Below are positions 13,640-25,563 of a stretch of DNA of 64,000 nucleotides, piece by piece (the first letter of the stretch is position 1; each line of letters starts with the position of its first letter). The position numbers and the translations under genes were made by a program. Under the pieces are notes generated by a model. That model searched no databases. It saw only the letters and a program-made list of their open reading frames with translations, and had not been told where the DNA came from. This DNA comes from Glandiceps talaboti (lineage: Eukaryota; Hemichordata; Enteropneusta; Spengelidae). The stretch spans positions 5,475,142 to 5,539,141 of the forward strand of contig NC_135565.1 of NCBI RefSeq assembly GCF_964340395.1, given 5' to 3'.

Positions 13640-15286
13640 GCTATAGAGACTATAGCGAGGCCGAAAAACAGGAGCTCATTGAGCAACAGCGAAAGAAGAA
13701 CACGGTGCGATCGACAAATTCCGCAGTAAATCAATTCTACAAATAGATGAGAGCAATGAGACCATCAGAAATAAGGCAAATCCATGACATTCCAGCAGAG
13801 GAGCTAAACGAATATCTCGGTAGTTTTTTCGCCGGTGTCAGATAAAAGGATGGGTCCGAATACGAACCAGGCACTATCACAACTTATCAACGAGGTATCG
13901 ATCGTTACCTGAATGAGCAGGGCTACAAGTTATCAATCATCGGAGACAAAGAATTTACCAGTTCACAGAAGATCCTAAAAGCAAAGCGGTCACAACTAAG
14001 AAAAGAGGGACGAGGCAACAAACCAAATGCCGCCGAAGAATTGACCGAGCGTGAAGAAAATCGTCTCTACGAGTCAGGTGTTATCGGGCACCATTCACCA
14101 GAAGCATTGCTGTTTGTCGTGTGGTTAAACAACCAAAAGCACTTCGGCTTCCGTGGTTGCCAGCAATCTGATTAAAATCTGATGTTAGATAGGCTGGTTT
14201 TCCTGTATTTACCTTTATTCCATCGTTATTGCGTCTTTTACGTGAGTTTTTTTTTCCTGGACGAACGCGTTGGAAAGGCGTTCGTCCAGGAAAAAAAAAA
14301 CTCACGTAAAAGACGCAATAACGATGGAATAAAGGTAAATACAGGAAAACCAGCCTATCTAACATCAGATTTTAATCAGATTGGGTTGCCAGGAGAGTAG
14401 GCAGATGACATGGGGAGATGTCACACTGAAGTGTACTGTAGATGGTACAGAGTATTTGGAATTCAATGAGAAAGAAAATAAAACGAGATCGTCGGGAAAA
14501 GTGAGCGAACAACCGCGGGCCTACCCACCGAAAGCTTTCGCTGTTAGCACCGACCTCAACCGATGTCCTGTGTATGCGTATAAGCGATACAAATTCTACC
14601 GCCCCTCTACACATCTCGCTAGCGATTCTGCATTCTACCTTGCGATTAACTACAAACCAGATACAATCATTTGGTACAAGCGTCAGCCAATGGGTGTGAA
14701 TAAACTTGACTCTCTCCTCAGCACAATGTGCAAACAAGCTGGCATTGAAGGAAGGAAGACAAACCATAGCGTACGACGATCGATGATACGCCGCCTTCAC
14801 GACAGTGGGATACCCCCAACGAAGTTAATGCAGTTGTCTGGTCACCGAAATGTCCAAAGCATCAATCATTATGCTATTAATTCGATGGAAGACCAACAAC
14901 GAATGTCTGAGCTATTATCGGGTTCAAGTAGTCGTGCCAACCAAGTAGCTTCAACTCCTATACAACAGCAATCACCGTTCAAAACGCCAGAAGCAGTCGC
15001 TACCACTAGTCAGTCGAGAGTCATTTCTACTTCGAATACAGTGACTAGTTTCAATAATAGTACGGTCGTAGCTACAGCTAATGTAGATAACCCCGTCTCC
15101 ACAGCTACTGGAAGTGTTTTTGGAGGTGCAACTTTGAATAATTGCACAATAAATGTAAAAGTTAACGTCCACCTAAACGCCGTCGAATTGCCGTCATCTA
15201 CGATAGTAGCGATTCTAGTTCACAATCGCAATGAAATGATTTTGGACTGTCGCGAAGTTATACTGTTGAAAACATTTGTAATTTAG
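13640..15286 (+). pseudogene. Crypton-type tyrosine recombinase, decayed
   Basis: Site-specific DNA recombinase of the DUF3504/Crypton-like group. The N-terminal part (13640-14163) contains KNTVRSTNSAVNQFY, SEYEPGTITTYQRGIDRYL and HFGFRGCQ, whose Arg is the likely first catalytic Arg. The C-terminal part (14393-15286) contains QMTWGDVTL, NHSVRRSMIRRL (H-x-x-R), LMQLSGHRNVQS (HR) and INHYAI (Tyr nucleophile). A Ser/Thr-rich tail follows, ending in an NNCTINVKV segment. The frame is broken by a TAG after NQFYK, a TAA after FFAGVR, and a 220-bp palindromic insertion. The body is richer in CG dinucleotides than its surroundings, fitting a more recent arrival than the adjacent satellite. 15287-15810 holds only a long T tract (about 15438-15459) and a doubled GTTGCATGGGAACATGTAGAAAT. 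Confidence 0.8.
14164..14383. mobile_element. Palindromic MITE inside the recombinase
   Basis: Two arms of 105 and 106 bp (14164-14268, 14278-14383) are exact inverse complements apart from one base in a T9/A10 run. They surround a 9-base loop. The ends are CAATCTGATT and AATCAGATTG. The flanks carry a perfect 9-bp duplication, GGTTGCCAG (14155-14163 and 14384-14392). Removing the insert and one duplicate rejoins the recombinase frame as GCQESRQM. A 9-bp duplication with very long terminal repeats resembles Mutator-like (MULE) elements. Confidence 0.88.
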
Positions 15287-15814
15287 TGTTCTCGCTTTCG
15301 TTCGATTATCACGTCGTAAATATATTAAAGAGTTGAATTTCAAGTTATTTGTCCGAGTTCAAGTGTATTCTTGTATGATCCACCTCACGGTACTGTGATG
15401 ATAGTGAGAGTACGTTGATCTCTGTGTGCAGTGTGAATTTTTTTTTTTTTTTTTTTTTGGGGGGGTAACATGTTGCATGGGAACATGTAGAAATGTTGCA
15501 TGGGAACATGTAGAAATACAGAATGATGTAATGTATTCTAACAAGTGTGTTTCCATCATGAACAGTGACCTTTGGTGTGACCTGTTGTGGATGAAAACTG
15601 CGAGAATGTTGCAAACTACGGTTTTATGAATGAGTGAAGTTGAACATACAAACAATAGTTTGAGGTCGGAGTGCAACAAGTAACGATACAATGGGGTCGG
15701 CACGATTTGCATATGATCATATGACCACAGTCTGATTACCGCCGCGTAACAATGTAGTCTGAATTTAATTCCGTGTCAACCATAACAAAATACACTAATT
15801 TATTTTTATATGAT

Positions 15815-15968
15815 AAATATATAATCCCACGAAATCAATGTTAGTTTTACGTCATAATGCCCCTCGTATGATTCCGCGGACTACCGGCTCGAATTTGTAT
15901 TAGTCCGCGGAATCATACTCGGGGCATTATGACGTAAAACTAACATTGATTTCGTGGGATTATATATA
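15815..15968. repeat. Long hairpin next to the HECT array
   Basis: Arms of about 66 bp starting ATAATCCCACGAAATCAATG are complementary apart from two bases. The spacer is 19 bases (15883-15901). It lies directly before the first tandem HECT unit, which starts TACTGTGGAATTGTC. It is probably a fold-back MITE; AT-rich flanks prevent a firm target duplication call. Confidence 0.75.
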
Positions 15969-16811
15969 AATACTGTGGAATTGTCTTGACAATTGTGTTA
16001 CACCAATGTCGTTAAATGTATTATTTTGAATGGAAATACATTATGCTTGTTTCCATACATATTTTTTTCAGAATTTTTATTTTTTTTTCACCACATTTCT
16101 GAGCCAGATCTGTCCAAACAAGCAAAGAAGAAATCAGTGCCACGTCAAATCATACACACACCTGCAAGTAGCACCATCATAAACAAATAGAATCAAAAGA
16201 AACTGAAATTACAATCCTTTCTAGCAAGACTCACCTGTCACAAAAAGTCCCACTTTTCTATATATCGGTAGGGTCAATTATTGAAATCAAAGCATTTCTC
16301 TGATTTAATATCAAAAATACTTTGTGTTGATTATTTGTTGCCAACTCATTTACATATCTTGTGTACCGGTAGTACATCTAAGAAACAAGCAATTATTTTT
16401 GATGCACAAATCGATCAAGTGCTGTATATCAGTTATGTTTGTATAGTCAGAATTAACATTTACTGCATAAGTTTGAAGATTTTTGACACAGATCAAGTGT
16501 AATAGAGATAGTGACCGTTCAAGTTTTTTCCTCTTCCAGTATTTTCCTTTCAACTAGTGTCATTATGCACGATTTTGAACTTTATCATCAGGGAAATACA
16601 CGATGTCAAATTTGTTTACTGTGTCAGCTTAAGAACTGTGGTAGACGTAGACAGTGCACGTGGTAGTGCATTCAAGTATGTAAAACATTTATGAAGCCCA
16701 TCTGGCCATATATTACAGGACATCATTTCTGCCAGGTTTAACACTGATCTATACCTTCCAAAAACGTAACAAACTAAATTAGATAAAAATCATTTTTTCC
16801 GTTTTGTAGAA

Positions 16812-17594
16812 ATGGCAAATCTGTCTCCTGCACAGAAGATGGAAGCATGGCAATGGGCAAATTTGAATGTTGATGAGAGATGCCCTCGGATCTTCTATCA
16901 TAGCGATGCTAAGTCCACATTCAGACAAATAGTCGGGATCTACAAGAGAAATCTAAATTTGGCTGTGCATCCAAGTATCACTTTCATCTCAGCTGATGAA
17001 GAAGAACCAGCAGTTGATATTGGAGGCCATTCGTGTGAATTTTACTTCATAGTATTCCAGACATTCATTTCAAACCAAGAAGAGCCATTATTTGAGGGTC
17101 AAGAAGGACATCTCCTACCCACTGGAAAGCAAAGTGCTATTAGTCAGGAACTCTTCATAATTGTGAGGAAAGCTATAGCCCACTCTGTTCTTCATGGTGG
17201 ACAAGGATGTAATGGTCTGGCAAAACCTGTTATTCAATACATCAACACCGGAGACATCTCCTGTGCTGCCAACTGTATGGATGTTGATGACGTGTCAGAT
17301 ATTGAACTTAGAGAAACATTACAAATGATATGTATTAAATCTCATCAGCGTAGCAAATTAAAATATGACATTCATAGTTATGCTCCAATGGCATTGGTGA
17401 TTTCATTTCATTTTTCCCATTTTATCTTAATCTTTCTACGTACTTTAATCAAATGCAACTCGCAAAAAATTGAGTTAGGAAGAGACATGTGTGACATGCT
17501 GTCAATGCCTGGAGCATCATATTATGATCTTACTGAAGACAACAAGGGCATACTTGTGTTTGAAGTACTACAGCACACCATACTGATAAGCTGA
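16812..17594 (+). CDS. HECT N-lobe gene, unit 1
   Basis: Exon 16812-17396 encodes a HECT N-lobe: ADEEEPAVDIGGHS, LFEGQEGHLLP, AIAHSVLHGGQG, PVIQYINTGDISC and DIELRETLQ. A short intron with GT...AG (17397-17474) is predicted. A second exon from 17475 contains CDMLSMPGASYYDL and VFEVLQHT. Splicing gives APMAL joined in phase to LGRDMCDML. A TGA at 17592, where unit 2 has AGA, ends the frame early. No C-lobe and no catalytic cysteine are present. TTGTAG just before the ATG is a likely acceptor, so an upstream exon is expected; the matching segment in unit 2 has a coiled-coil-like ILQALKAISHRLDSIES stretch. Confidence 0.7.
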   Translation: MANLSPAQKMEAWQWANLNVDERCPRIFYHSDAKSTFRQIVGIYKRNLNLAVHPSITFISADEEEPAVDIGGHSCEFYFIVFQTFISNQEEPLFEGQEGHLLPTGKQSAISQELFIIVRKAIAHSVLHGGQGCNGLAKPVIQYINTGDISCAANCMDVDDVSDIELRETLQMICIKSHQRSKLKYDIHSYAPMALVISFHFSHFILIFLRTLIKCNSQKIELGRDMCDMLSMPGASYYDLTEDNKGILVFEVLQHTILIS

Positions 17595-18689
17595 AAAAAT
17601 TCAAATGGACCAATTAAGAAAGGGCATACCCGTTGTCGTCCAAACGGACGGAAATCTATTGACAGGCAAGTAGTCTTAGTATTTGTGAGAAGCTCTGGTT
17701 ATAATTTTGGTTGTTGTTTTTTTTAAATAAAGGTTTTACAGACGTGAAAAAATTTCTATTCTTTCGTTGTGTTTTTTTTAAATAAATGTTTTACAGACGT
17801 GAAAAAAATTATATTCGTTCTTAGATATGTTATTTATCGAATGATTGTAGTCCTGCCGTCACACCACCCAGGTTGAAGTCGCAAGGATGTTTATTTAATC
17901 TGTTCATGACGTAGCTCGCAACGGCTTTGTTTACAAATTTCGGATTTGTATTAGTATTTTAATTGAATTTTTGACTAGTGTTTTTTCTTTTGAACAAACC
18001 TTTTCAATTCTTATGTTAACTGATACGTAAACTCAAATAATTTGACCATTTTAGCATGTGGTCACAACACTGGTTTAATAAAAAAAAATAACAAACTACA
18101 AATAAGTTCTTAAACATAGATCTCAGAACCCCACCACCCTTCTTAAACTACATTCATGACATTGACAAAGATTTAAAATTGTTTGAAAACACGATCAATT
18201 TTAAATCAGTATGTAGTCTTATGAATAAAGAGACAATATATACTGAGTAATAAAACATTCTTTTGGTCACATTTTAGTTTACTTTGATGCCACACATTTA
18301 CTGTAACAAAGTTCTCCATAATCTCAATAATACATTTTTTAAAAACATGTTAATATTTAGGGATACAAGACATCCATTAAAAGTAAAATCATATTTATAG
18401 AATGGGAACATAAATGGCCCAAACCCACTCCCCAAAAGTAAAATAATTTAGATTTTTATCCTATATTGAACTGTTGATCTCACCCATAAATGAAGATGTT
18501 ATGCTTATTTCCAAACACAATATTTCCCTCTCAGTGCCACATAACACATGATAATGAGATTAAAGTCAATACTGTGGAATTGTCTTGACAATTGTGTTAC
18601 ACCAATGTCGTCAAATGTATCATTTTGAATGGAAATACATTATGCTTGTTTCCATACATATTTGTTCAGAATTTTTATTTTTTTTCATC

Positions 18690-18935
18690 ACATTTCAGAG
18701 CCAGATCTGTCCAAACAAGCAAAGAAGAAATCAGTGCCACATCAAATCACACACACACACACCTGCAGGTAGCACCATCATAAACAAACAGACAAGTGCA
18801 TCAAACAATAGGCAGACACCCACACAGGTGAGAAACACAGGCAACAATGAGATATTACAAGCACTGAAAGCAATATCACACAGACTAGACTCAATAGAAT
18901 CAAAAGAAACTGAAATTACAAAAGTTTCTAGCAAG
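18690..18935 (+). CDS. Probable upstream exon of HECT unit 2
   Basis: After a TTTCAG acceptor the frame contains DLSKQAKKKSVPHQ, then, in another frame of the same stretch, SASNNRQTPTQVRN and ILQALKAISHRLDSIESKET. The last is a heptad-like, probably coiled-coil stretch. It is conserved in unit 3 and partly lost in unit 1. Exon limits and function are uncertain; a shift near the CA run (18750-18762) separates the two frames. Confidence 0.4.
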
Positions 18936-19543
18936 ACTCACCTGTCACAAAAAGTCCCACTTTTCTTTATATCGGTAGGGTCAATTATTGGCATCAAAAC
19001 ATTTCTCTGCATTAAATATCAAAAATACTTTGTGGTGATTATTTGTTGCCAACTCATTTACATATATAGTCTACCCGCGGTAGTACATCTAAGAAAATGA
19101 TATCAAATAAGCAATTATTTTTTATGCACAAATCGATCAAGTGCTGTATATCAGTTATGTTTGTATAGTCAGAATTAACATTTACTGCATAAGTTTGAAG
19201 ATTTTTGACACAGATCAAGTGTAATAATCAATAGGAGATAGTGACCGTTCAAGTTTTTTTCCTCTTCCAGTACTGTCCTTTCACCTAGTGTCATTATGTA
19301 TGATTTTGAACGTTACCTTCAGGGAAATACATGATGTCAAATCTGTTTACTGTGTCAGCTTAAGAACTGTGGTAGACGTAGACAGTGCACATTGTAGTGC
19401 ATTCAAGTATGTAAAACATTTATGAAGCCCATCTGGCCATATATTACACGACATAATTTCTGCCATGTTTAAAACTGATCTATACCTTCCAAAAACGTAA
19501 AAGTCAGAATTAAATCAAAATCATTTTTGTCCGTTTTGTAGAA

Positions 19544-20406
19544 ATGGCAAATCTGTCTACTGCACAGAAGATAGAAGCATGGCAAAGGGCAACTTTGAAT
19601 GTTGATGAGAGATCCCCTTGGATCTTCTATCATAGTGATGCTAAGTCCACATTCAGACAAATAGTCGGGATCTACAAGAGAAATCTAAATTTGGCTGTGC
19701 ATCCAAGTATCGCTTTCATCTCAGCTGATGAAGAAGAACCAGCAGTTGATGTTGAAGGCCATTCGTGTGACTTTTACTTCATAGTATTCCAGACATTCAT
19801 TTCAAACCAAGAGGAGCCATTATTTGAGGGTCAAGAAGGACATGTCCTACCCGCTGGAAAGCAAAGTGTTATTAGTCAGGAACTCTTCATACTTGTAGGG
19901 AAAGCTATAGCCCACTCTGTTCTTCATGGTGGACAAGGATGTAATGGGCTGGCAAAACCTGTTATTCAATACATCAACACCGGAGACATCTCCTGTGCTG
20001 CCAACTGTATGGATGTTGATGACGTGTCAGATATTGAACTTAGAGAAACATTACAAATGATATGTATTAAATCTCATCAGCGTAGCAAATTAAAATATGA
20101 CATTCATAGTTATGCTCCAATGGCATTGGTGATTTCATTTCATTTTTCCCATTTCATCTTAATCTTTCTACGTACTTATATAAAATGCAACTCGCAAAAA
20201 AATGACAGTTTGGAAGAGACATGTGTGACATGCTGTCAATGCCTGGAGCATCATATTATGATCTTACTGAAGACAAGAAGGGCATACTTGTGTTTGAAGT
20301 ACTACAGCACACCACTCTGTTAAGCAGAAAAATTCAAATGGACCAATTAAGAAAGGGCATACCCGTTGTTGTCCAAACAGACGGAAATCTTTTGACAGGC
20401 AAGTAG
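19544..20406 (+). CDS. HECT N-lobe gene, unit 2
   Basis: Best-preserved unit. Exon 19544-20128 is followed by a predicted 80-bp intron (GT at 20129, AG at 20207-20208) and exon 20209-20406. The joined reading runs APMAL-FGRDMCDML...SRKIQMDQLRKGI and stops at TAG. The second exon corresponds to the end of the HECT N-lobe (QLDQFREGL-like motif in other family members). The C-lobe with the thioester Cys is absent, so the product could not act as a conventional ligase unless distant exons are spliced on. Confidence 0.7.
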
Positions 20407-22228
20407 TCTTAGTATTTGTGAGAAGCTCTGGTTATACTTTTGGTTGTGTTTTTTTTTTAAATAAAGGTTTTACAGACGTGAAAAAAATTTCTATTCTTTC
20501 TTAGATATGTTATTTATCGAATTATTGTAGTCCCTTGCCGTCACACCACCCAGGTTGAAGTCGCAAGGATGTTAAAATTTGACCTGTTCATGACGTAGCT
20601 AGCAACGGCTTTGTTTACAAATTTCGGATTTGTATTAGTATTTTAATTGAATTTTTTGACTAGTGTTTTTTTCTTTTGAACTAACTTTTTCAATTCTTAT
20701 GTTAACTGATACGTAAACTCAAATAATTTGACCATTTTAGCATGTGGTCACAACACTGGTTTAATAAAAAAATAAATAAATAACAAACTACAAATAAGTT
20801 CTTAAACATAGATCTCAGAACCCCACCACCACCCTCCTAACTACATTTAGGACATTGGCAAAGATTTAAAATTGTTTGAAAACACGATCAGTTTCAAATC
20901 AGTATGTAGACTTATGAATAAAGAGACAATATATACTGAGTAATACAACATTCTTTTGCTGACATTTTACTTTCCTTTGATGCCATACATTTACTGTAAC
21001 AAAGTTCTCCAATATCTCAATGATACATTTTTTAAAAACATGTTTGCATTTAGGGATACAAGACATCCATTAAAAGTAAACTCATTTTTATAGAATGGGA
21101 ACATAAATGGCCCAAACCCACACCCTCAAAATAAAATAATTTAGATTTTTATCCTATATTTAACTGTTGATCTCACCCATCAATGAAGATCTACCATGTT
21201 GTGCTTATTTCCAAACACAATATTTCCCTCTCAGTGCCACATAACACATGATAATGAGATTAAAGTCAATACTGTGGAATTGTCTTGACAATTCTGTTAC
21301 ACCAATGTCGTAAAATGTATCATTTTGAATGGAAATACATTATTCTTGATTCCCTACATATTTTTTCAGAATTTTTTTCCCATCACATTTCAGAGCAAGA
21401 TCTGTCCAAACAAGCAAAGAAGAAATCAGTGCCACATCAAATCACACACACACACTTGCAGGCAGCACCATCATAAACAAACAGACAAGTGCATTAAACA
21501 ATAGGCAGACACCCGCACAAGTGAGAAACACAGACAACAATGGGATATTACAAGCACTGAAAGCAATATCACACAGACTAGACTCAATAGAATCAAAAGA
21601 AACTGAAATTACAACCCTTTCTAGCAGGACTCACCTGTCACAAAAAGTCCCACTTTTTTATATTGGTAGGGTCAATTATTGAAACCAAAGCATTTCACTG
21701 CAATACATATTAAAAATACTTTGTGGTGATTATATGTTGCCAACTCATTTACAAATATTGTGTACCGGTAGTACATCTAAGAAAATGATATCAAACAAGC
21801 AATTATTTTTGATGCACAAATCGATCAAGTGCTGTATATCAGTTCTGTTTGTATAGTCAGAATTATATTTACTATGTAAGTTTGAAGTTTTTTGACACAG
21901 AACAAGTGTAATAACCAATAGGAGATAGTGACCGTTCAAGTTTTTTCTTCTTCTAGAAATGTCCTTTCAGCTAGTGTCATTATGTATGACTTTGAACGTT
22001 ACCTTCAGGGAAATACATGATGTCAAATCTGTTTACTGTGTCAGTTTAAGAACTGTGTAGACGTAAACAGTGTACATTATAGTGCATTCAATTATGTAAA
22101 ACATTTATGAAGCCAATCTGGCCATATATTACATGACATCATTTCTGCCATGTTTAACACTGATCTATACCTTCCAAAAACGTAAAAGTCAGAATTAAAT
22201 CAAAATCATTTTTTTCCGTTTTGTAGAA

Positions 22229-23091
22229 ATGGCAAATCTGTCTACTGCACAGAAGATAGAAGCATGGCGAAGGGCAACTTTGAATGTTGATGAGAGATGC
22301 CCTCGGATCTTCTATCATAGTGATGCTAAGTCCTCATTCTGACAAATAGTCGGGATCTACAAGAGAAATCTAAATTTGGCTGTGCATCCAAGTATCGCTT
22401 TCATCTCAGCTGATGAAGAAGAACCAGCAGTTGATGTTAGAGGCCATTCGTATGAATTTTACTTCATAGTATTCCAGACCTTCATTTCAAACCAAGAAGA
22501 GCCATTATTTGAGGGTCAAGAAGGACATCTCCTACCTGCTGGAAAGCAAAGTGCTATTAGTCAGGAACTCTTCATACTTGTAGGGAAAGCTATAGCCCAC
22601 TCTGTTCTTCATGGTGGACAAGGATGTAATGGGCTGGCAAAACCTGTTATTCAATACATCAACACCGGAGACATCTCCTGTGCTGCCAACTGTATGGATG
22701 TTGATGACGTGTCAGATATTGAACTTAGAGAAACATTACAAATGATATGTATTTAATGTCATCAGTGTAGCAAATTAAAATATGGCATTCATAGTTATGC
22801 TCCAATGGCATTGGTGATTTCATTTCATTTTTCCCATTTTATCTTAATCTTTCTACGTACTTATATAAAATGCAACACGCAAAAAATTGACAGTTAGGAA
22901 GAGACATGTGTGACATGCTGTCAATGCCTGGAGCATCATATTATGATCTTACTGAAGACAAGAAGGGCATACTTGTGTTTGAAGTACTACAGCACACCAC
23001 ACTGATAAGCAGAAAGATTCAAATGGACCAATTAAGAAAGGGCATATCTGTTGTCGTCCAAACGGACGGAAATCTATTGACAGGCAAGTAG
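22229..23091 (+). pseudogene. HECT N-lobe gene, unit 3, broken
   Basis: Same two-exon structure (22229-22813 and 22894-23091). It has TGA in CATTCTGAC where the other units read CATTCAGAC (about 22339), and TAA in ATTTAATGTC (about 22752). Both are base substitutions, not homopolymer indels, so this copy is likely a true pseudogene. Confidence 0.75.
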
Positions 23092-23469
23092 TCTTAGTAT
23101 TTGTGAGAAGCTCTGTTATACTTTTGGTTGTGTTTTTTTAAATAAAAAAATTACAGACGTGAAAAAAATTCTATTCGTTCTTAGATATGTTATTTATCGA
23201 ATGATTGCAGTCCCTTGCCGTTGCACCACCCAGGTTGAAGTCGCAAGGATGTTAAACTTTGACCTGTCCACGACGTACATATCATAACCGATGACTTCAC
23301 ACTTATTTAGAGTAAAGTGCAACTTGATCACTAATGACTAAACTTGGTATGGTAAATGTCAATAAAGAACATTGATTCATTGTTTAAATACATCTTTGAT
23401 ATTCATTAGTCATATTTTCATTATGTAGTGAATGCCATTATTTTGTTTATCATTTTCAGTCATTCCACA

Positions 23470-25151
23470 TGAAAGTTGTCACAGTACCAAAAAAGTACAA
23501 CAACAGATGTGTCAACTAAAACCAGGAGAGAGAGGGTCAAAGCTGTTAAAACAACAAGTGAGCAGCTTCGTGGTGGAGATTATTTGACTGTTCAAAAAAT
23601 GGAATTGAAATCCTCCAGCCTTATACTCCATCAATCCCTCAGGCTGCAGATGTTGTCATCAAGGCATATATAGAGCTTTCATGGAATAGTCTGAGAAAAG
23701 AAAGGAGGTATATGGAAAGTTGAAGTAGTTCACATGTCAGTGTTTATTACATGTTGTACATACATTTCCATGAATCTTGCTAAAGACAGTGTACATATGT
23801 ATTTCCACATAGGGTCCTAGCTGATCATATTGAGTTGTGTCAGTAATATACTTGAAATGTCAGTAATTGTTTTTGTTTGTTTCAGGATTGCTTATCTTCA
23901 TCAATTTTATTTCCAGCTGTAATTAAATAATGCTATGATGGACAGGGTTAAACTGCAAATATCCTGTGGGTTTCATTATCTGTTAATTTATCTTCCAAAC
24001 ATATTGCAAATATTCCGTATTGTTCCCAGATGGTTGAGACAATAGGAGGTGGAAATAGATAGTGAGTGTCATGTGATGCAACAAGTGAGGGCTTCTAAAG
24101 TGGGGTTGGGTTTTCCAGTGAGAGTGGGTTGGAAGTTATACATCATCAAATAAATATGTCAATGAGGAATTTTGTGTATGCCAGATGCTGTGAAACGGTT
24201 AAAATGTGTAAGTGATAATCATCATGTAAAGACACTAGAAACTGCAAGTATGTCACAAGGTCAGGGAGCCACAGTTACCCAAGAATCCAGCGAGCAAGGA
24301 ACACCATTTGGAAATCAAAGTAGTGAGAATGAATTATTTGATAGTGACGATTCTGGAATGCATGTGGTTAGCAAACACTCTTCAGGATCCATAGAGTCCA
24401 ATACTGGGGACCAACTTTGCATTTCTTACTTCAAAGAAGGAGAATCAACTTATACTGAAATTACTACATCATCCAGGGATTATTGTAAGGAAATATGCCC
24501 CTTGTCGGATCCAGATATTGAAGATTTACAAGATTTTGATTCTTTTTTCAATGGATTCAAAGTAAAGTCAGTGTGGAAGAAGGACATGCATTTCTTAGAT
24601 TACAAATGCACAGAATCAAATGAATTACAATTTTTTCCAATGGCAAAGGGGTTGGACAATTCTAAAATTATACTTCACAAGCCAGCAGAAGTTTGTGGAT
24701 ATGAAGGCCAGATACCAGTACTTGGTGTGGTTGCTTCCTGTCATGGAGAGCCTGATGTGACATACACATGGAAGAAGAATGACATAGTTGTGTCTGAAGG
24801 TGCACATTGTTGTTGCTTGTATATAACTGAATCTAGCCTGTATATAGCCATTGTATCATCAAATGGAATGTTGGAAGAGTCACCAGATGTGAGTATTGTT
24901 GAAGTGTGTACAGCAAAGAGAAGAAGGGAGGCTAGTGAAACAGATGAAAAGTATCTCACATAAAATATGAAACTATAGATAGGGCAGCTAATACACCATT
25001 ACCACAACATCCAACAGAGCCATATATACCCCAAATCAGTTTAAATGATGTGCATTATCAAAAGTCTGATGAGATTGGCAGAGGTGCATTTGGTGTAATG
25101 TATAGAGGAAATTATAGTATATCATGCAAATGTGCCATTCTGATTGGATAA
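23470..25151 (+). pseudogene. Ig-like domain plus protein-kinase gene, truncated
   Basis: Pieces in order: a segment with TSEQLRGGDYLTVQK and, after one base missing in an A6 run, PQAADVVIKAYIELSW and NSLRKERR (23475-23707); a short exon IAYLHQFYFQ at about 23886; then 24172-24960, with an acidic Ser/Thr-rich linker, GFKVKSVWKKDMHFLDY and an Ig-like fold (VVASCHGEPDVTYTWKKN ... LYIAIVSSNG; paired Cys and core Trp). One base missing in GAAAAG (near 24950) joins it to HIKYETIDRAANTP and the kinase glycine loop IGRGAFGVMYRG (25075-25112). The kinase then stops: no invariant Lys or catalytic loop follows before recombinase-like sequence begins. It may be a signalling receptor or adaptor remnant; the function is not known. 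Confidence 0.55.
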
Positions 25152-25204
25152 TAACTGGAAAAATCCCATTTTACCACGGCTGGCAGTGGTAAAATGGGCC
25201 CCTA

Positions 25205-25563
25205 AACCAGCATATGAATAGTACTCACAAAAATGAAGCTAGTGTTCGTTCTTATACCAATAAGTTAACACTTCCTCAGAGTAAAGGTATGTCAGGTATC
25301 CTGTACAATAGTTTGGGTTACAGTAGTCCAAATAATTCCACTGATGACCTTGCGACCGAAAGCAACATTCGATCAGTGGCTTCAACATCACTGGCCATGG
25401 CTGATAAGGTACAAGTTCTCCCATGCAACGAGCCGTCAGCGTCCTGCTCTCGTTGAATCAAGCAACACCAATTTCACTTTTAACCATCAGTCAAGTGCGT
25501 CAGGATTATTTCAAAACTGTACATTTTCAGGTTCAGTCAATGTTCAATTTGTTAACCATTAAA
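25205..25563 (+). pseudogene. Tyrosine recombinase C-terminal remnant
   Basis: THKNEASVRSYTNKL resembles the GHR...Y catalytic end of Crypton-type recombinases. It is followed by KGMSGILYNS and, in a shifted frame, a Ser/Asn-rich tail ending SGLFQNCTFSGSVNVQFVN. That tail parallels the end of the 13.6-15.3 kb recombinase (NNCTINVKV). It is preceded by an inverted repeat (CCCATTTTACCAC / GTGGTAAAATGGG, 25167-25199) where the kinase gene is cut. 25570-26040 contains nothing recognised except a CCCGCCGAAGGCGGG palindrome near 26010. Confidence 0.55.

Larger units (their letters stand above)
15970..23278 (+). repeat. Three tandem ~2.7-kb units
   Basis: Units begin at about 15970, 18571 and 21270 with ACTGTGGAATTGTCTTGACA. 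Their coding starts are 2732 and 2685 bp apart (16812, 19544, 22229). Sequence is nearly identical through introns and flanks, showing recent segmental duplication. Unit 1 lacks about 113 bp that units 2 and 3 carry (GACAAGTGCATCAAACAATA...). Unit 3 ends abruptly at about 23278, after GTCCACGACGTA. Confidence 0.9.
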
